A stretch of 64,000 nucleotides of DNA from Apostichopus japonicus (GCF_037975245.1 NC_092565.1:12268499-12332498); one strand, 5' to 3'; shown: positions 1 through 14,102, counted from the stretch's first letter. A program made the numbers and translations. The notes: generated by a model from the letters alone, not told the origin.

Positions 1-3000
1 CCGACTCAGTCATTTTGTGGTTAATGTTTATCCCAATAATGGTCGGATTTACTGCACAAATATTAAAATTTAGTATTTGAGTTACATTAGTGCATGGTTA
101 ACAATACCGTTTTTGGCTCGTGCATGGTAAGAATATATACATTGGTAGTTAGAATTTAGATTTAACATGAGTTACGGTACATATAAGCGGTTAGTATTAC
201 ATCATTGCTTGATTATTACATCAGTGAGTGATACTTCCTTTTGCTTATAATCTAAAATTCCAACAGTGTCACGTGACATGGAAAGAATTATCCTAACATT
301 CTTACTAATTTATAGCCTAAGCTTATAGTATACCGTACATTGAAATGCAGAAGGAAAAGACAAGCGTTTGTGCAACTATATACATATACAGTTAACCATT
401 CCTGAGATCAATTCCTACTAATTATAAACTTGAGTGAAAACCTTCGGTCAAATCAGATAAGACGAAATTAACCGTCTAATGAGATGCCAAAACAATCATT
501 CAGCATTCTATATAGAGCTTTCACCACGCATGTTTACATAAAATCACCACAAAATCACATGTTCTTCATGCAGTTTATTGAAATTTGCCCAAAGAACTTC
601 AAATTGTTTGATTAATTTAAATTCGTGACTTTCCAAGAGCATTGAGAGAAGTTTCAATTGACATGTCCTACCCACCATATATGATAGCTAATGGCTTGGG
701 CTATCGCAACACATTCAATTTATGACACCACGCATGCATTCCCGTCGAGATCTTGAGCTAGAATAGGTCAAAGTTTAGCATAGTGCCCTCCAACCCATCT
801 GCAAGCCCTCGCTGCGGTATTTTCTGGTTTTCACCAAAGATTTTCTAAAATACCTTAAATCACCTTCAATTCTCCAGATTTTTAGACCATCAGTTAGTTA
901 ATTTCATCGTGGTTGGGCAATTGTTGAACAGCGCCGATGGCAACAACATAACTTAAGACAGCGACGTAAGTTTAGACAACAGAAGTTTAGACATCAACGT
1001 GAGTTTGAGCAACAGCATGGTAAAACGGCAGCAAAAACTTTAGTTTAGACAACAACAAACTTAGTTTAGACAACGAAATAAGTTTTCTCTTTTTCGCGTT
1101 CCATAGACATTAACGTTATCCGCGAATTTTGTTGGAATTGATAAATCTCGAGTCTATACACACGTACGAAAACCCTTTAGCAATCAAAAAACCCAAAAAT
1201 GGTCATCTTTACATTATATGATCATATATAAGATTACTTCATTTTGTTGAGGAGTGACGTCCATACGGTTGCGGTTTTTGTTTTATGTAATTCAAGTTTA
1301 TGTAATAAAATTTCTTTACGAAAGCCTCTGCATATTTAAGGTGAATATTCGTCCTACTTAAAAATAAAATATATGACCTTTTTGAATAATTAAGAGTAAG
1401 CGAGATTTGCACTTATCCTTAACAACCCACGATTGTTTAAGGCTGTCGATGATAACTTTATAGCTCACGACACGAGCCGCCCTCATTACAGCAGTATGTG
1501 GACTGTTGTTAAAATGTGAGGTTTTTATTAGGGTGGTGGGGCGGGGTGGGGGTGTGGGCGGAATGGAAAACTGTTATTACAAAACTCTTTATCATAATCT
1601 GAATATTTAATATTCATTTCAAATATTATCAAGAAAAGTTGTACTTAATTAAGTTCCGCTTTAAAGTTTCACGCATATTTTTTTTTTTTAATATATTTGT
1701 TATTTTAAACTGATGTATAACAATATGGATCGGCAGGCATATGCATAGTTGTACGCCTACTACACGCTTATTAGCGATCTTTGAGGAAACACTCACAAGC
1801 AGGTTGCCTTGATTTGAACTGTAATATATACAAGTGAACCACTAATATGCGCTACTTTTCGATAAATTGTTTGCAATCTATATATGCATGCGAAGACTAA
1901 ACGCATACTGCTTTAAAGGCTGCAACTAAATTAGTGCCATGAGAAACAATTATAAACAACGCTGATAGGGTAGAATGGTGAAAACTTCATCCTCTTAACA
2001 ATATTTGTTTTCTTTTATCGAAAAGATGTAGATTATTTTAAATTTGATGATATTTTGTGAATGCAACTGGCAACAGCACTGAGAAATTGAAACCAAAACT
2101 TGGCTTTGTTTCTCTTTACAACACTTTAGTCATTTAACTTACAGAGGGAAGAAAATGTGGCTACAAAACAGCTGTATTTTGGTGAGTTTTTTTTTAAATT
2201 ACAAGGAAGAGTGAAAACTATAAGTAAATCTTCCAAACAAAACCATGAATAAGAGGAAATGAATCAACAGGAATATTAAACTAGCCTAAGCCCTTTGACG
2301 AAAGAATCTATACCCGAAGGACATCACTTCCTGGAGTGACATTCTATTAATCATATCTCGATTTATAGGGAAAAGATATTGAATTGAGGTTTTAAAAAAA
2401 CAACGTGATTGTCTTATCGTTTTTGGTTTCTCAGTTTAAGGTTATTTACATTGTAATTTGTCGTCCAAACACATTGTAGATTAGTGTAGTGAGTCACATG
2501 AACCAAGCACATTGATCTTGGTTTGTTAAGTTTTTCAGTTGTTTTTCGTAAATTTGGAAAGAACTTTGACTACTCCAGGCATGTCATTGAACTTGAGTTA
2601 TAGTTTGGGACTATTAATGTATCAAAGGAAAAAAAGTATCGAAAATCAGCACCAAAAAAAGCTGCTAACATCCCGAATATGAGCCATCTGAAATATTTAT
2701 GTAAATGAAGAGGTTCGATATGAGTTTAATCTCTAATTTATTCATAATGAGAATTTTATTTCGAATCTTCTTTTAGCTTTTAAATAGATTACCGTTTGTT
2801 TGTGAAATCCGTTCCCTATTAATATACGTTTAAACACGTCACTGTAAACACGAAGCCTCTTTTCTGTTTTAGCTGGTACACCCGTCAAGTCATTTAAGAT
2901 CACATCATTTCATATACAAGAATATGCACTTTCTGTGAATGAAGTTTTCATTTGCGTCAAGTTGATTTTATTATTATGAATCCGCTTGCAATTTCAAGAC

Positions 3001-6000
3001 ACATTGAGGCGTTACCCCCCAAAAAAATATCATGAATAAAGCATCAACCACATACAAACTTCATTTACATAAAAATGAATAATAAATAAGTAATTAAACA
3101 AGATAGATATGGGGGTATAGATGGATGCCAAGTTTAGAAAAAGAAAAAAATCGTATTTCTAACTATAACTAGTCATGACAAGGAAATGAGATATGCTAAG
3201 CTTAAAGACAAAGTTGCATTTCAAATTAAGAAGTCATGAATAGTTTATTCCAAGGTTTGGTGACTATGTTAACAGGGCTGGATATTTTTTTAGTGTGTAC
3301 TATTGCCATACCACTAAGTGCAAAGGCAAAGAAATGCATGTGCCTAATAGCAGGGCTAACACATGCGTAGGTACAACATCATACTTAACACTATTGTAAC
3401 CACACAGTAGACAGCAACGCATATGGCAGCAACTAGCGAAAAAAAAACCTTCACTACTTTACTCAAGATTATCAATTTCATCAAAAGAGCTATATACCAA
3501 GACTCACAGATATTACCCTCCAAACGCATTAACCATGACGAAATCCACCCCTTTAATTATCTCTGCCAGGGCCCCTCCATCTGTGTATTGTTCCCTGATT
3601 ATAAGTTTTTTTTTTTCGTAAAACTGATTTGCTTGTTTTTTCGTTATCAAAAACTCATTTTTTATGAACAGTCGTTAATGCACACACCTAACTACAAATT
3701 GATGGAAATGACAAATAATACATATTCATCGTAGTACAACCAACACTATACCGTATATCTTTTATTGATATAGTATCGATATATTTTGTGTTTAACACAG
3801 TCTACCATATATACTACGCGACACGTGGTCACAATATTAATCGTTACCTCATAGCTAACCTTCTAATCAATATACGACGCGCTCGAGACCTGTATCCCAA
3901 TTTTCAGATGATTACCTCGCTCATACGTATTTGCATTCGTATTCAACAAGTACCGTTGTTATAATTCACATTATAAATTCATTAAATTTGCTTCAAATTA
4001 TATGCGCTCCATTACTTCATTTAGCCATGACTTTGGTTTTGGTGTGTGTGACTATCTTTTATTTTTCCTGTTCTTTTTTAGGAAGAGCCGATATTTGCAT
4101 AGGGCAAAAAGGTGGCCGGAACAAAAATCTCGACCATTAATTTCTTCAATAGTTGCCAAATATAACACCATTTTGCCACTCACTCAGCACCCTCAATCAC
4201 ATACAAAATTCTCAAAGCCAGAACTTGATTCACAACCATGGACAGTCGCCTGGATGATGAAAGTAAAAGTTGGGGTCACAAAAAGCATAAACAAATTTTG
4301 TTGGAGTAATAGGGCCATTAAGCAAAATAAAGAGTCACGGTACGTGTGTTATTAACTATAGTAGCTTAGTGTAACGGCGACTACTATCATGAAGCTTCGA
4401 GCCTCGGGACAAGATACAACGAGTGAGAGATTATCCAATTTGTATAATATTTAACTATGCAGGAAAAGGCCGATCGATCCAGCTGTACAAATTGCAAACC
4501 CGTAACATCTTCTTAAACGGATGTAACGACCCTTGTGATCCAACAATTGTATAGCAAATGCCCGGATGTTCGCATCATCTACACTGCCGATGAAGTTGCA
4601 GCATATGTATAGGACGGGAACATTATGGAGTCCGGACTGCATATCCATTAATTAACAGAGATGCGCAAGTGTTCAATTTTCGCTTTCCGTTTTCCCTTGT
4701 TCCTTTTGTTTCTTCTCGAGACGTCTGTTGAAATCTAATTTATCAACATCAAAGCCCAATAGTTAGTGATCTATTACCTACTAACTTTTGAAGTCTTTTG
4801 AGTCTAAAAGTCTTTGGTTAATTTGCCGAAGAAAGTTGCGCATATGTAGCTGAAAAGATTGATCTTTTTAGCGACCATTTAAAATATCTGTCCTTATACT
4901 GTAACAGTCAAATCATTGTGCAAGTTACCTTCGTCGTCGCCTCACGAATGAACAACAAACAGTGACCGAAATAAAAGAAAGAAGAAGAAAAAGACGTGCA
5001 TGAATATGCATGATTTGCATCAGGGATCGATTGATTGCCAGTTTTAGAAGCACGCCGTTTAGATTAACACGAAGTGGTTTGAGCGAGATGCTCTGACATT
5101 GCATTAGTGCATAATACAAGGTTTGGACTTTTTTGTTTGTTGCGCAGACTATTTTAATGATTGGATGCTGATGTTTTCATTCGCATGAGTTCCTGAAGTT
5201 TTGATGGGTCGCGACTCATACAAACAAGGACGCGAATGTATTTGATTTTATATTTGCTGCCACCAGTTTGTTGTTATTTTCATAGCAACTGAATTAAATG
5301 CCGATATCTTCATAAGAACATTTCAAAGTACGTCGTCAGTCGGTACGTACAATCTGTCACTCATATACGTTTCGTAAAGCCAGAAGGGGATTGGTATAAA
5401 ACAAAAAATGTCCCGTCAGTTATCATGAATCGTGAATTTCTTATTCAGATAAGTCATTTGTTTCGTGGATTTGATGTTCTCATGTTTTCAGTATGAGCAT
5501 ATAACACAGTTTACGCAACTGGAACATAAAGGACGCGTTTTGGCATCTGAAATACCACATGCGAATTAAAATTGGATCATTAACGCGAGACTCATTTCCT
5601 CTTTGACTTTCTGTCGGTAGGTTTTTGTACCTCATTTTCGTGGCACAAATCAAACAAACTTTACGCAATCTCCTGGCGTGTTTCCATGTCTCGTGACGTT
5701 TTTTTTTTATAATTGCGTACATCTTATACATGATACAACAAAGACGGGAAAAACTGGTTTTCTCTCCTGCCATGCTTATGTTCGTACAGTCTGAATATTT
5801 CAGCTTCGTTTGCGTGTGTTATTTTTTTTCTTCAAATTTGACAAATAATGGAACGAGACATGTTTCTGTCATAAACCATGCTACATCAGATTTACGATGG
5901 GATTCGTTGCTTTCATGAATAAGAATGAAAAATAAAGATAAATATAAACAAAAAAACATGTGGATTTGGAAAGATTTCTGACTCTTCACGAAAAATATAA

Positions 6001-6010
6001 GGCAAGAACA
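1..6010. other. 5' flank of the GPCR gene, no gene recognised
   Basis: This AT-rich stretch has no open frame that looks like protein. The short frames at 3423-3734, 3931-4355 and 5480-5773 lack recognisable motifs and have biased, AT-driven composition. A G-rich patch lies near 1530-1562 and a T-run near 1680-1690. The GPCR promoter and any non-coding 5' exon should lie here or further upstream, but I cannot place a start site. An in-frame TAA at 5945-5947 closes the GPCR reading frame upstream. Confidence 0.5.
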
Positions 6011-6314
6011 ATGATGAGCTACAATGGTTCTAGTTCTAGTTCGCTGTGGATGGAAAGTTGTAATCTAGATCCGATGCTTTCAACGACATTCTTACGGATT
6101 ACCACCGCCATTTACGGAGTTTTGTTTATTCTCGGAACCATCGGAAACATATTAGTGATAGCAGTGATTTACAAGCATAAGGAAATGAGGAGTTCCACAA
6201 ACTACTTCCTGATTAATCTTAGTTTAGCAGATTTACTTGTTCTGCTCATCTGTATGCCGGTCGGACTCAGTGAAATGTACCTCAGAGGTTACTTCCCCTA
6301 TGGAAAAATAATGT
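6011..6314 (+). CDS. Class A peptide GPCR (TRH/ghrelin-receptor-like), coding exon 1
   Basis: This exon gives residues 1-101 and the first base of codon 102 of a 491-residue seven-helix receptor. The first in-frame ATG after an upstream stop (TAA, 5945-5947) is 6011, followed at once by a second ATG. There is no signal peptide, as is usual for class A. An N-G-S glycosylation site (Asn5) lies in the short N-terminus. TM1 is about residues 30-53 with the G-N motif (Asn46). TM2 is about 66-89 with L-S-L-A-D (Asp74) and a proline at 83. The exon ends in extracellular loop 1 at a good donor, T|GTAAGT. The frame runs on to 6393 only by reading intron. The receptor sits in the plasma membrane and should signal through G proteins. 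Class A membership is firm; the subfamily is inferred, and the ligand is unknown. Confidence 0.9.
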
Positions 6315-7242
6315 GTAAGTCATTTCAAATCAAATTAATTTCATTTATTTATTTATTTATTTCATTTTGTCTTTTCGTTATACAAACTTAGGTATAGCCT
6401 AAGCCTTTTTATATCGCTTCTAATTGTATACATTTTCTTGATATCAAAATGGCTAAAACCATATGTTTCGTGAAACTATATCGAGGCAGCTGTTTTCCGT
6501 TGAATTGGGTTCATATCGTAAACTAACTTAAGAATGTTACCTCCTATTAACATGTTTCCATCTTTAGTTATATAATCATAACAAACAGTAGCTATTTTTT
6601 AACGACGCTTATGCGACCGCAAATGTAGGAGAAACTCCTCATGGGCTTATAGTCTACAACTTACACGTCGGGTGGCTTCCCAATTCAACATTTTTTAACT
6701 CAATTTGGAGTTAACTCTACTGTATGTAATAAAAAATAAAAAATAATAATTAATAATACGGTAATTTCACGCTCATTGCCTGCAGTTTTCAGTACTCAAT
6801 GTATTGGTTTAGATGTATAATTGGCCGAATTTTAAATTTGGACAGCAAAAGCCGCAAAAATGTTAATCGAAACACCAAAACTATATTTATAGGCTTAGGC
6901 GAAGAGCAAAGATTTACTTGACCAGTCAATGTTTTATGTTGTAGAATAACAGGGACATAATTGTCAGTTCGACAGCGATATAGAAGTTTCTGATGCAATT
7001 ATGTTAACACCAGTATAGACTGTGACTAACAAAGCCTATATAGCACGTCGAGAACACATACGTCCATATATCAGATATAGTTAATTGTAAATGTTTATTC
7101 ATGTGCAGGGAGAAACCGAACGGCTTATTGCCGACACGTCACGTCTTTTTCAGGTATACCACATTTCAGAATATTATTTTACAATTTCGAAGACTCTTTT
7201 AGATGGGAAAATTATGGATTTCTCCTGCATGAAAAATCCACC

Positions 7243-7320
7243 TTACTTTGGCGGGCCAGGAATCGAACCCATGACCTATAGTATAAAGGCATAGCAGTTA
7301 CAGCACATCATCTATTAGCG
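7243..7320 (-). repeat. tRNA-like fragment, possible SINE remnant
   Basis: On the minus strand the sequence carries a B-box-like GGTTCGATTCC followed by a CCCGCCA-like 3' acceptor strand, and an anticodon-arm-like segment before it. No matching 5' acceptor strand or clear A box is visible. It is therefore not a functional tRNA, and may be the degraded head of a tRNA-derived SINE. Confidence 0.3.
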
Positions 7321-7343
7321 ATGTTGCATCTCTGTCCCATAAA

Positions 7344-7412
7344 GAGGGAGGGGTAGCGGTATGGGTAGGGGTATGGGTATGGGTAGGGGTAGTGCAGGGG
7401 TAGGGCAGGGGT
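7344..7412 (+). repeat. G-rich GGGTA-type repeat, possible G-quadruplex
   Basis: Irregular repeats of GGGTAT, GGGGTAG and related units form more than four closely spaced G3-G4 runs. It resembles degenerate telomere-like sequence but is too short and irregular to be a telomeric insertion. A second G-rich stretch follows at about 7640-7760. Confidence 0.6.
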
Positions 7413-8795
7413 GAATTTTTGGTGAAGTGCTTTACAATGTGACCATTTCCGTGTGCTTTTCTTTGATCTAGATCTTTCTTCTTGTTTTATAATGAAATTA
7501 TCAAACATCGGGGTTATGCGCATATTCATACTACATAACATAACGGTAGCAGGGTCATATATACTATAATAGTGCGACGATATACAGTTGTCACTATTAA
7601 TATACACACAGTGGGAGTAATGGCCTGTTTTAATCCGAAGGGAGGGGGCAAGTAAGGAACTGAGAAGGGCGATAAGAAAGCGACTTATTAGAGGGAGGGG
7701 TGGGGGAATGGAGAGGGCTGTAAGCGATGGGGGAACAAAAGGTGGGGGAGGAGGAGGGGGGTTGTTATGGCAAGTGAGATGTGGGTCAGCTCTAAGTGTC
7801 TTGTGCGAAAACCATTAGGCGTACTCACATTAGGCCTATGCTTCACTTGATTTTTATAAGGTGACTCGCATTGTCCATTTTGCTTCAATGCATTGCCAGT
7901 GTTTCTTGTTCAAAACTTCAAAAAGAAATTATCCTTTCAGTAACTTATATACCATATGTACAGATACGTTAGGTAAAGACATACCTTGTAAATCTCATCA
8001 TGTATACCCGGGCGGCACCAGTTTTTTCTTTTTCTTTTTGCTTATAAAATGATTGAAACGAAGATTTGAACACAATTAATGGGAGGTGAGAGGATTGCCA
8101 GGCTTTTTACCCCCTGGGGGGGGGGGGGAGCAAGGGTGCACAATTTTGGGATTTATAAAGGCCTTAGATGTAATATGAGGCAATACCTACAGGTTTTATA
8201 CCAGTACTATTTGTGTATTTGAAAATTTAGTTATGCTTTCTGCATAAAAGTGTTGCCAGATTTATTAAGCGTCATAAAAAGTAACAAATGGATTAAAATA
8301 TGAATCGTCACAATGGGTCGATCTTTTTTATACCCTGTGTAATGACATTATGAATAAGCTAACAAGTATCGCAGAGTTAAGAGCATTTGCTGGGGCATAA
8401 ACAACCAAATTATCGACCGAGTTGGATGAAAAGCTAACTCAAGGTCTGGGGAATAGTTGGGGGAGTGCCCCCTTGCTCTCCCCCCCCCCATGTCATCCCG
8501 CCTATGGAGACAATTTTGCATAAAACAACTGAGGTGAAACATTATTGTCTCCAGATTAATATAAAAAAATGGCTAGACAGGCATAGAAATAATTATTCTC
8601 CTCGGAAATCTCACTCTTAGAGCATATATATGTCCTCAAAGTGACACTTAAGTAACCCCCCCCCCCCCCCTACTCGATGTCTAACAATTAGGGAGATGAA
8701 AAGCTTCCATTATAAAGATATTGGCAGTTTTATCAAGATTTAACTCAGATTTACTGCAGAAAACATTCAGACACTGCAGACTGAATTGTTTTGGT

Positions 8796-8796
<1 letters not shown>

Positions 8797-8839
<43 letters not shown>

Positions 8840-8872
8840 CGTGTGTGTGTGTATGTGTGTATATATGTGTTC
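8797..8872. repeat. (TA)n followed by (TG)n microsatellite
   Basis: About 35 bp of uninterrupted TA grades into TG-rich sequence up to about 8870. The region upstream (8100-8700) holds several G or C homopolymer runs of about 10-12 bases (near 8108, 8480 and 8657). Confidence 0.9.
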
Positions 8873-10156
8873 TCCCGTTTGTTCCTTTGGTCAGTAAATT
8901 AAGTTTTACTTACATAAGCTTTACGTAATCAGAGAAATTTGAATAAGTTTACACGATTTCATTCGTGAAACCAGTGTTTGTGTAGTTTTGTATACGATTA
9001 GTATAGGAATGTTGAGGGGGGAAACATTCGCAAGTTCAAGGTAGTTTCATACGAGTCCATCAGCGGTTCCAGAACTAGTAGGGTGACAAGAAGGAGTGAG
9101 CTTTCGGGACGACCTATTTTGAACCTATACTGAAGATACCACTGACAAAGAGGCAAATGTTGCCCAGTTTACGGCCATCTTGTCCCACTACAGTCTAACA
9201 AATGATTCAGAAACGACCCGTCTCCTTATCTGGAGAGACAATTAAAATCGTTAATTGCTTACGTCTGCTTAGATAATCTCGTTGACTGCATGTAAATCAC
9301 CAGTGGGTTGTGTTGGTAAAAAAGAACACCCCCTGCCCCACCCGAAAATCCCTCAACCCACATAGCTTCTACAATTTGCTTACATATATATATTATAGCT
9401 AAAACCTGAGATTTTCCATTCGATGGAATCATTCTATTGGAAACCCAAAGAAGTTAGGTGTGATTAATTGCAACAATATTCTATAACAACCCTCGGTATA
9501 TATCGTTAATAATTGGAAATATCGGTATATCGGATACCGCCGATACATATTGCACGAATTCCACTCGACAAGCTGCTTAATAGCAAAACACTAAAAGTTG
9601 GTGATTTCTTATATAAACCTATACGTAATAATGTTGGAAAGCAAGCGGTTCATACTTCCGGTCATTACTTCAAGTCAGTTTTTATATTGAATTTTTTGTT
9701 TCCATGTTCCATAGAGAGGTACGTAGATGTACCTATAGAATCGTTGCTAAATTACAAACCAACCCCCCCCCCTCCCACCTCCCTCTTTATTTGTGTATAG
9801 TTTAACAAGGCTCACATACTATGCCCGAGGAGGATTCGGTGAACGCAGCGACTGTCAGCTAGCATTGAACTTAACCATATAGGATATTGCGAGTTATATA
9901 TACTTCAGGCTAAGTACACACAAGATTTAACACAATACATATATATATGTCTTCGGGGAGCTTGATTACATTACGTCCCAACCATTTGATTTACTTCCGA
10001 GTATCTACGATCCGTTTTGACGTGACAAATCGCTACCAAACCACATCGACTTAAATCAAAACATACATACCTGGGAAAACAACAAATTATACACCATACC
10101 ATGTCAGAGTGGATTGCGCGCTGCTTATATATTCTATGGCGTTATCGATGTAATTC

Positions 10157-10211
10157 ATATCCACGAGTAATATATATGTTATATATACATGCATATATAT
10201 GTATATATATG

Positions 10212-10246
<35 letters not shown>

Positions 10247-10255
10247 TACTCGTGG

Positions 10256-10290
<35 letters not shown>
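10157..10290. repeat. TA/TATG microsatellite bracketed by a 13-bp inverted repeat
   Basis: ATATCCACGAGTA at 10157-10169 is repeated as its exact reverse complement at 10247-10259. The 77 bp between are almost pure TA with TATG variants, so the whole unit can fold into a long hairpin. TA repeats continue to about 10290. Confidence 0.85.
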
Positions 10291-11208
10291 GCTGCTATGT
10301 GTCGAGTATAGGCATTTATAGGAAATTGATTACTTTGGGAAGAACTCAAATGGAGCAGCCTCTCTATGACAACACTTATGTTTAGTAAAAGGACATGTAC
10401 TTCAACGAGGGGTGGCTAATAGTATTGACACTTTTGGGGCTGGATATAAGCATTTGGTGTGAGGAAGGGGGAGGGGCCGACGGGTATCTATTATTACTGT
10501 ATATAGCATGGGTCAATGGGGACCTTCCTACGTCATTGTCTGCATATTCATTTTCAAGATAACGTATACCGTACTTATAGCACCATAGTGAAAAGTATGC
10601 AATTCTGTGGCCAGTTGTCTCAATTCTGTGGCCTGTCTCAATTAGGCAACATTGACTGACGCATTAACTGACAGGACAATGTTTGCTTCGAACATATTTG
10701 AAAATGTTTCGAAAGCGGATACTCTCCGAATGAAAGCACGTAACCATGCTACGTCAAACTAGAATTTTTGAGGAAGGAACGGTTCGCGAGCTTCACTTGT
10801 GCCTTTCCTTTTGTAGTGGGCACCGACTAGCACAACAACAGTCGAGATAGAAATAGCTGCTAATATACTCATAGGTCCTAATCATCATTAGCAGAAAAAA
10901 AAACTGTTAAATGAATAATCTACATAATTAAAACGAAACTAAGTTTACCATGCTTGCATTGATAAATGTGCTGTCTGCAACTTTTTAAGGTAATATATAA
11001 TTATGTACCATTCCTTAAGCTTCAACCGTTGCATTTTGTGCTTCGGGTAGAGAATCCTTTTAATGAGGAATAAAATTATAGCATCATTATTCATAAGTTA
11101 GATTCGCATCCAAATCGTTTAAAAGTAATGGATAAATTGAGAATACCAGTCGTAAAACGACTATACAAACGTTATTTATAAAACATTCAACTTGACAAAC
11201 ATTGTCAC

Positions 11209-11596
11209 AGACGAAACATTTCAGAAACTGGTAATTTACCGAACACATTTAATATATTAACTGTAATAAGATATTGTATGTAAACATGATATATTGGTAT
11301 CATTTTCAGGTCTTATTTTCCAATTTCTGAGATAAGATGCAGTCGATTTTACTCCTTCGTCAAAACAAATGTATAAACTATATACTTAACGATCCATCTA
11401 GGAGCGTCTCGCGTAATGGTACTCAATGCTAAAATTTATACCTAGATATGACAACTGGTAATCTGTAAACACCAAAGACGGGATTCGATAGAATAAATCA
11501 ACATCGTCCAAAATACATTCCAACTGCAGGGGATAATTATGATGCACGCTGTCGCCATATAGCTATATCACAAAAATTAGTGAAATGTGAAATGTA

Positions 11597-11597
<1 letters not shown>
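11209..11597 (+). repeat. 390-bp repeat, copy 1, ending in (TA)n
   Basis: This block is nearly identical to 19503-19896 in the same orientation, with only a few single-base differences and one short TA length change near the start. Both copies run into a long (TA)n tract at the right end. A unique block ending in a simple repeat could be the 3' end of a non-LTR retrotransposon or an unknown non-autonomous element. I recognise no protein in it. Confidence 0.9.
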
Positions 11598-11665
<68 letters not shown>

Positions 11666-11670
11666 TATAT

Positions 11671-11741
<71 letters not shown>

Positions 11742-11773
11742 TATATAGATATATATATATATATATATATATA
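11597..11773. repeat. Long (TA)n microsatellite
   Basis: About 177 bp of TA, with interruptions near 11660 and 11737. The open frame it produces on the minus strand (Ile-Tyr repeats) is an artefact. Confidence 0.95.
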
Positions 11774-12460
11774 AAGAATTAACTTAATACTAATCAAAGC
11801 GCTACGTACAAGAACTCGTACGAGAACAAAAACTGAACTATTATCGCAATAGGATCAGAAAGAGTGATTTCAGGATACTGATTTTGTAGATCACGTGGCT
11901 ATATGCGCGTGGAGTGAGGAGTTGTTCTTGCGCTAATTCATCAATCTGTCAGATGGGTACAGGCTCGTACTTACACAAAGTGCTTCTTTTGGGGGTAAGG
12001 TACTCAATACTTGCTAAGTATAGCTACATTGTTTATATGAAAACAGGTAAAACAGAAAAACCTAAAGTAGGGAAAGTTATGACTCCTGACACGCACGTAA
12101 CGATCGGAAGCTACACGGCGGTACGTGCCAGTCCTAAATCAGCCTGCACGGGCGAACACCCCCCCCCCTCTCCCCACCCTCGCCTTGAATCTCATTTGTT
12201 TTGTCTGGCGTATTGTACTGCAGTTTTCTTGATCTGTTTTTTTTTTCGTTTTGCTTGGGTATGTTAAAAGCTTTTATTGTTCAATTTGTTGAAGTTTCGG
12301 TAAATTTAATAACAAGCGAATTGAAAATCCAATCCTGTTTGGGGGTTTGCTATCGAATACTGGATTTTAAGAGGCTACATCTCTCATAAAAGACAACATC
12401 TGCTTTGAAATAGTTGACGCCATGAAAAAAAATAGTGTTCATTGTTGTTCTTAAAGGTTC

Positions 12461-13075
12461 TTCGTTACTCCTTAACATTCATGTAACTTACATTGACATT
12501 TTAGGTACCCTATACTTTTACCCTTCCTATACCCCTATACCTTTATCCTATACCTCCATTGTTCCTTTACCCTTAATTTACTCTTTCTATACCCATTCGT
12601 TGCTCCTTAACATTCATGTATAACTAACAGTGACATTTTAGGTACCCAATACCTTTACCATTCATATGCCGTTATACCTTTATCCTATACCTCCATTGTT
12701 CCTTTACCCTTAATTTACTCTTTCTATACCCATTCGTTGCTCCTTAACATTCATGTATAACTAACAGTGACATGTTAGGTACCATATACTTTTACCCTTC
12801 CTATAACCCCTATACCTTTATCCTATACCTCCATTGTTCCTTTACCCTTAATTTACTCTTTCTATACCGGGCCATTCGTTACTCCTTAACATTCAATGTT
12901 ACTAACATTGACATTTTAGGTACCCTATACTTTTACCCTTCCTATACCATTCCTTATACCTGACCATTACCATTCATCTTCTTGACCCTTATAATTTACC
13001 CTTTCTATAGCCTTTCGTGATTCATGATCTCAAGAGTCTTAACTTTCATGTCATTTGCAGGTCTTTATCCCTTAA
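12461..13075 (+). repeat. Tandem repeat, about 137-bp period, four copies plus a decayed tail
   Basis: Units start with TTCGTTRCTCCTTAACATTC at about 12461, 12596, 12733 and 12875, giving periods of 135, 137 and 142 bp. A fifth, poorly matching unit runs to about 13075. Each unit contains ACCCTATACYTTTA-type CT-rich sub-repeats. It is non-coding: the frames inside are interrupted and made of repeated Tyr, Thr, Pro and Leu. Confidence 0.9.
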
Positions 13076-14102
13076 ATGTGCGCGGCATTTACCTTTCATG
13101 TAAGGCAATACCCTACGCTTTTATCTTTAACATATACCCTGCCTTCACCATGTTTTTTTTTTAAGACCCAGTGCATCTGTCAACTAAGATGTATATGTGT
13201 AGATGGAGTCATTTTAGATCGTGTACAATATTCTATGCAATCTTGAATCGAAATTAAACCGTGGATGATGAATGTCCCATTAGGAATTTTGCAAATGATG
13301 AATCGAATCCACTAAAGATGCGTTTGAAATATCGATGGAATAATATTACCTGACTATGTTTATTTGAGACCGATTGCGGTTGCATATAGATGGAGGATCT
13401 TGAATTTCTCAATTATGAGAGAATGTTTATGGATGTTTCAAATTATTAGCTTTATGAAATCTAATCGCTTTCATGTAGAGATAGACACTGAGATTGTGTT
13501 ATTGACCGTCTTCTACTGATGTATTTTCGGAGGAGTACGGCAATGAAAGCGTGGATTTTCAGTGGTGGGGTGTGACGGGGTGTGGGGAGGGTAGCGGAGA
13601 GGAGGGGGGAAATTCTACCTTCCCTCGACTGATTTAGGTATAGAAGCATGGACCTTTACGGGAAGGACTAGAGGCGGATTAAGGATTTAACAAAGTAGGG
13701 GTGAGGCCCTGGGGTTCGGTGAAGCCGATTTCCGTTGTAGGGGCTGTATAGGGGTCCTCTTCCAGAATATAATAAAGAATTTAAATGTCTAATGGTGCAT
13801 TTGTGATGTATGTCTAGACTGTGAATTAGGATATGATAATGAGTATTAAAATGCACGAATGTGCTAAAAAGGAAATTACTCTTGAAGTTGTAAAAAGCTT
13901 TAGTTTTACCGTTTGCTTTTTCATGTGCTTTTTCGGTAGTAAGTTTTTTGTCTCTCGGTGCTTCCCTTCCGGACTCTTACTAATGCATCCCCCACGGCAA
14001 TGGATGTAGACAACATTAGCTTACCGCCCTTTTACTGAAATATTTGTTGAATGACTTTCTTTAAGATGGATTACAGAACTTCAGTATGAGTGATCTTCTT
14101 TA

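Noticed and set aside
3423-4355. Short frames upstream of the GPCR as possible exons
   Set aside because: No motif, AT-driven composition, and no splice pattern that would join them to the receptor frame, which has an in-frame stop at 5945.
6315-6391. Extension of the GPCR exon 1 frame to 6391
   Set aside because: The donor GTAAGT at 6315 joins perfectly in phase to the TM3-coding exon at 42050, and the extension is intronic readthrough.
7344-7412. Interstitial telomere
   Set aside because: The units vary (GGGTAT, GGGGTAG, GGGGTAGTGCA) and do not form a regular TTAGGG array.
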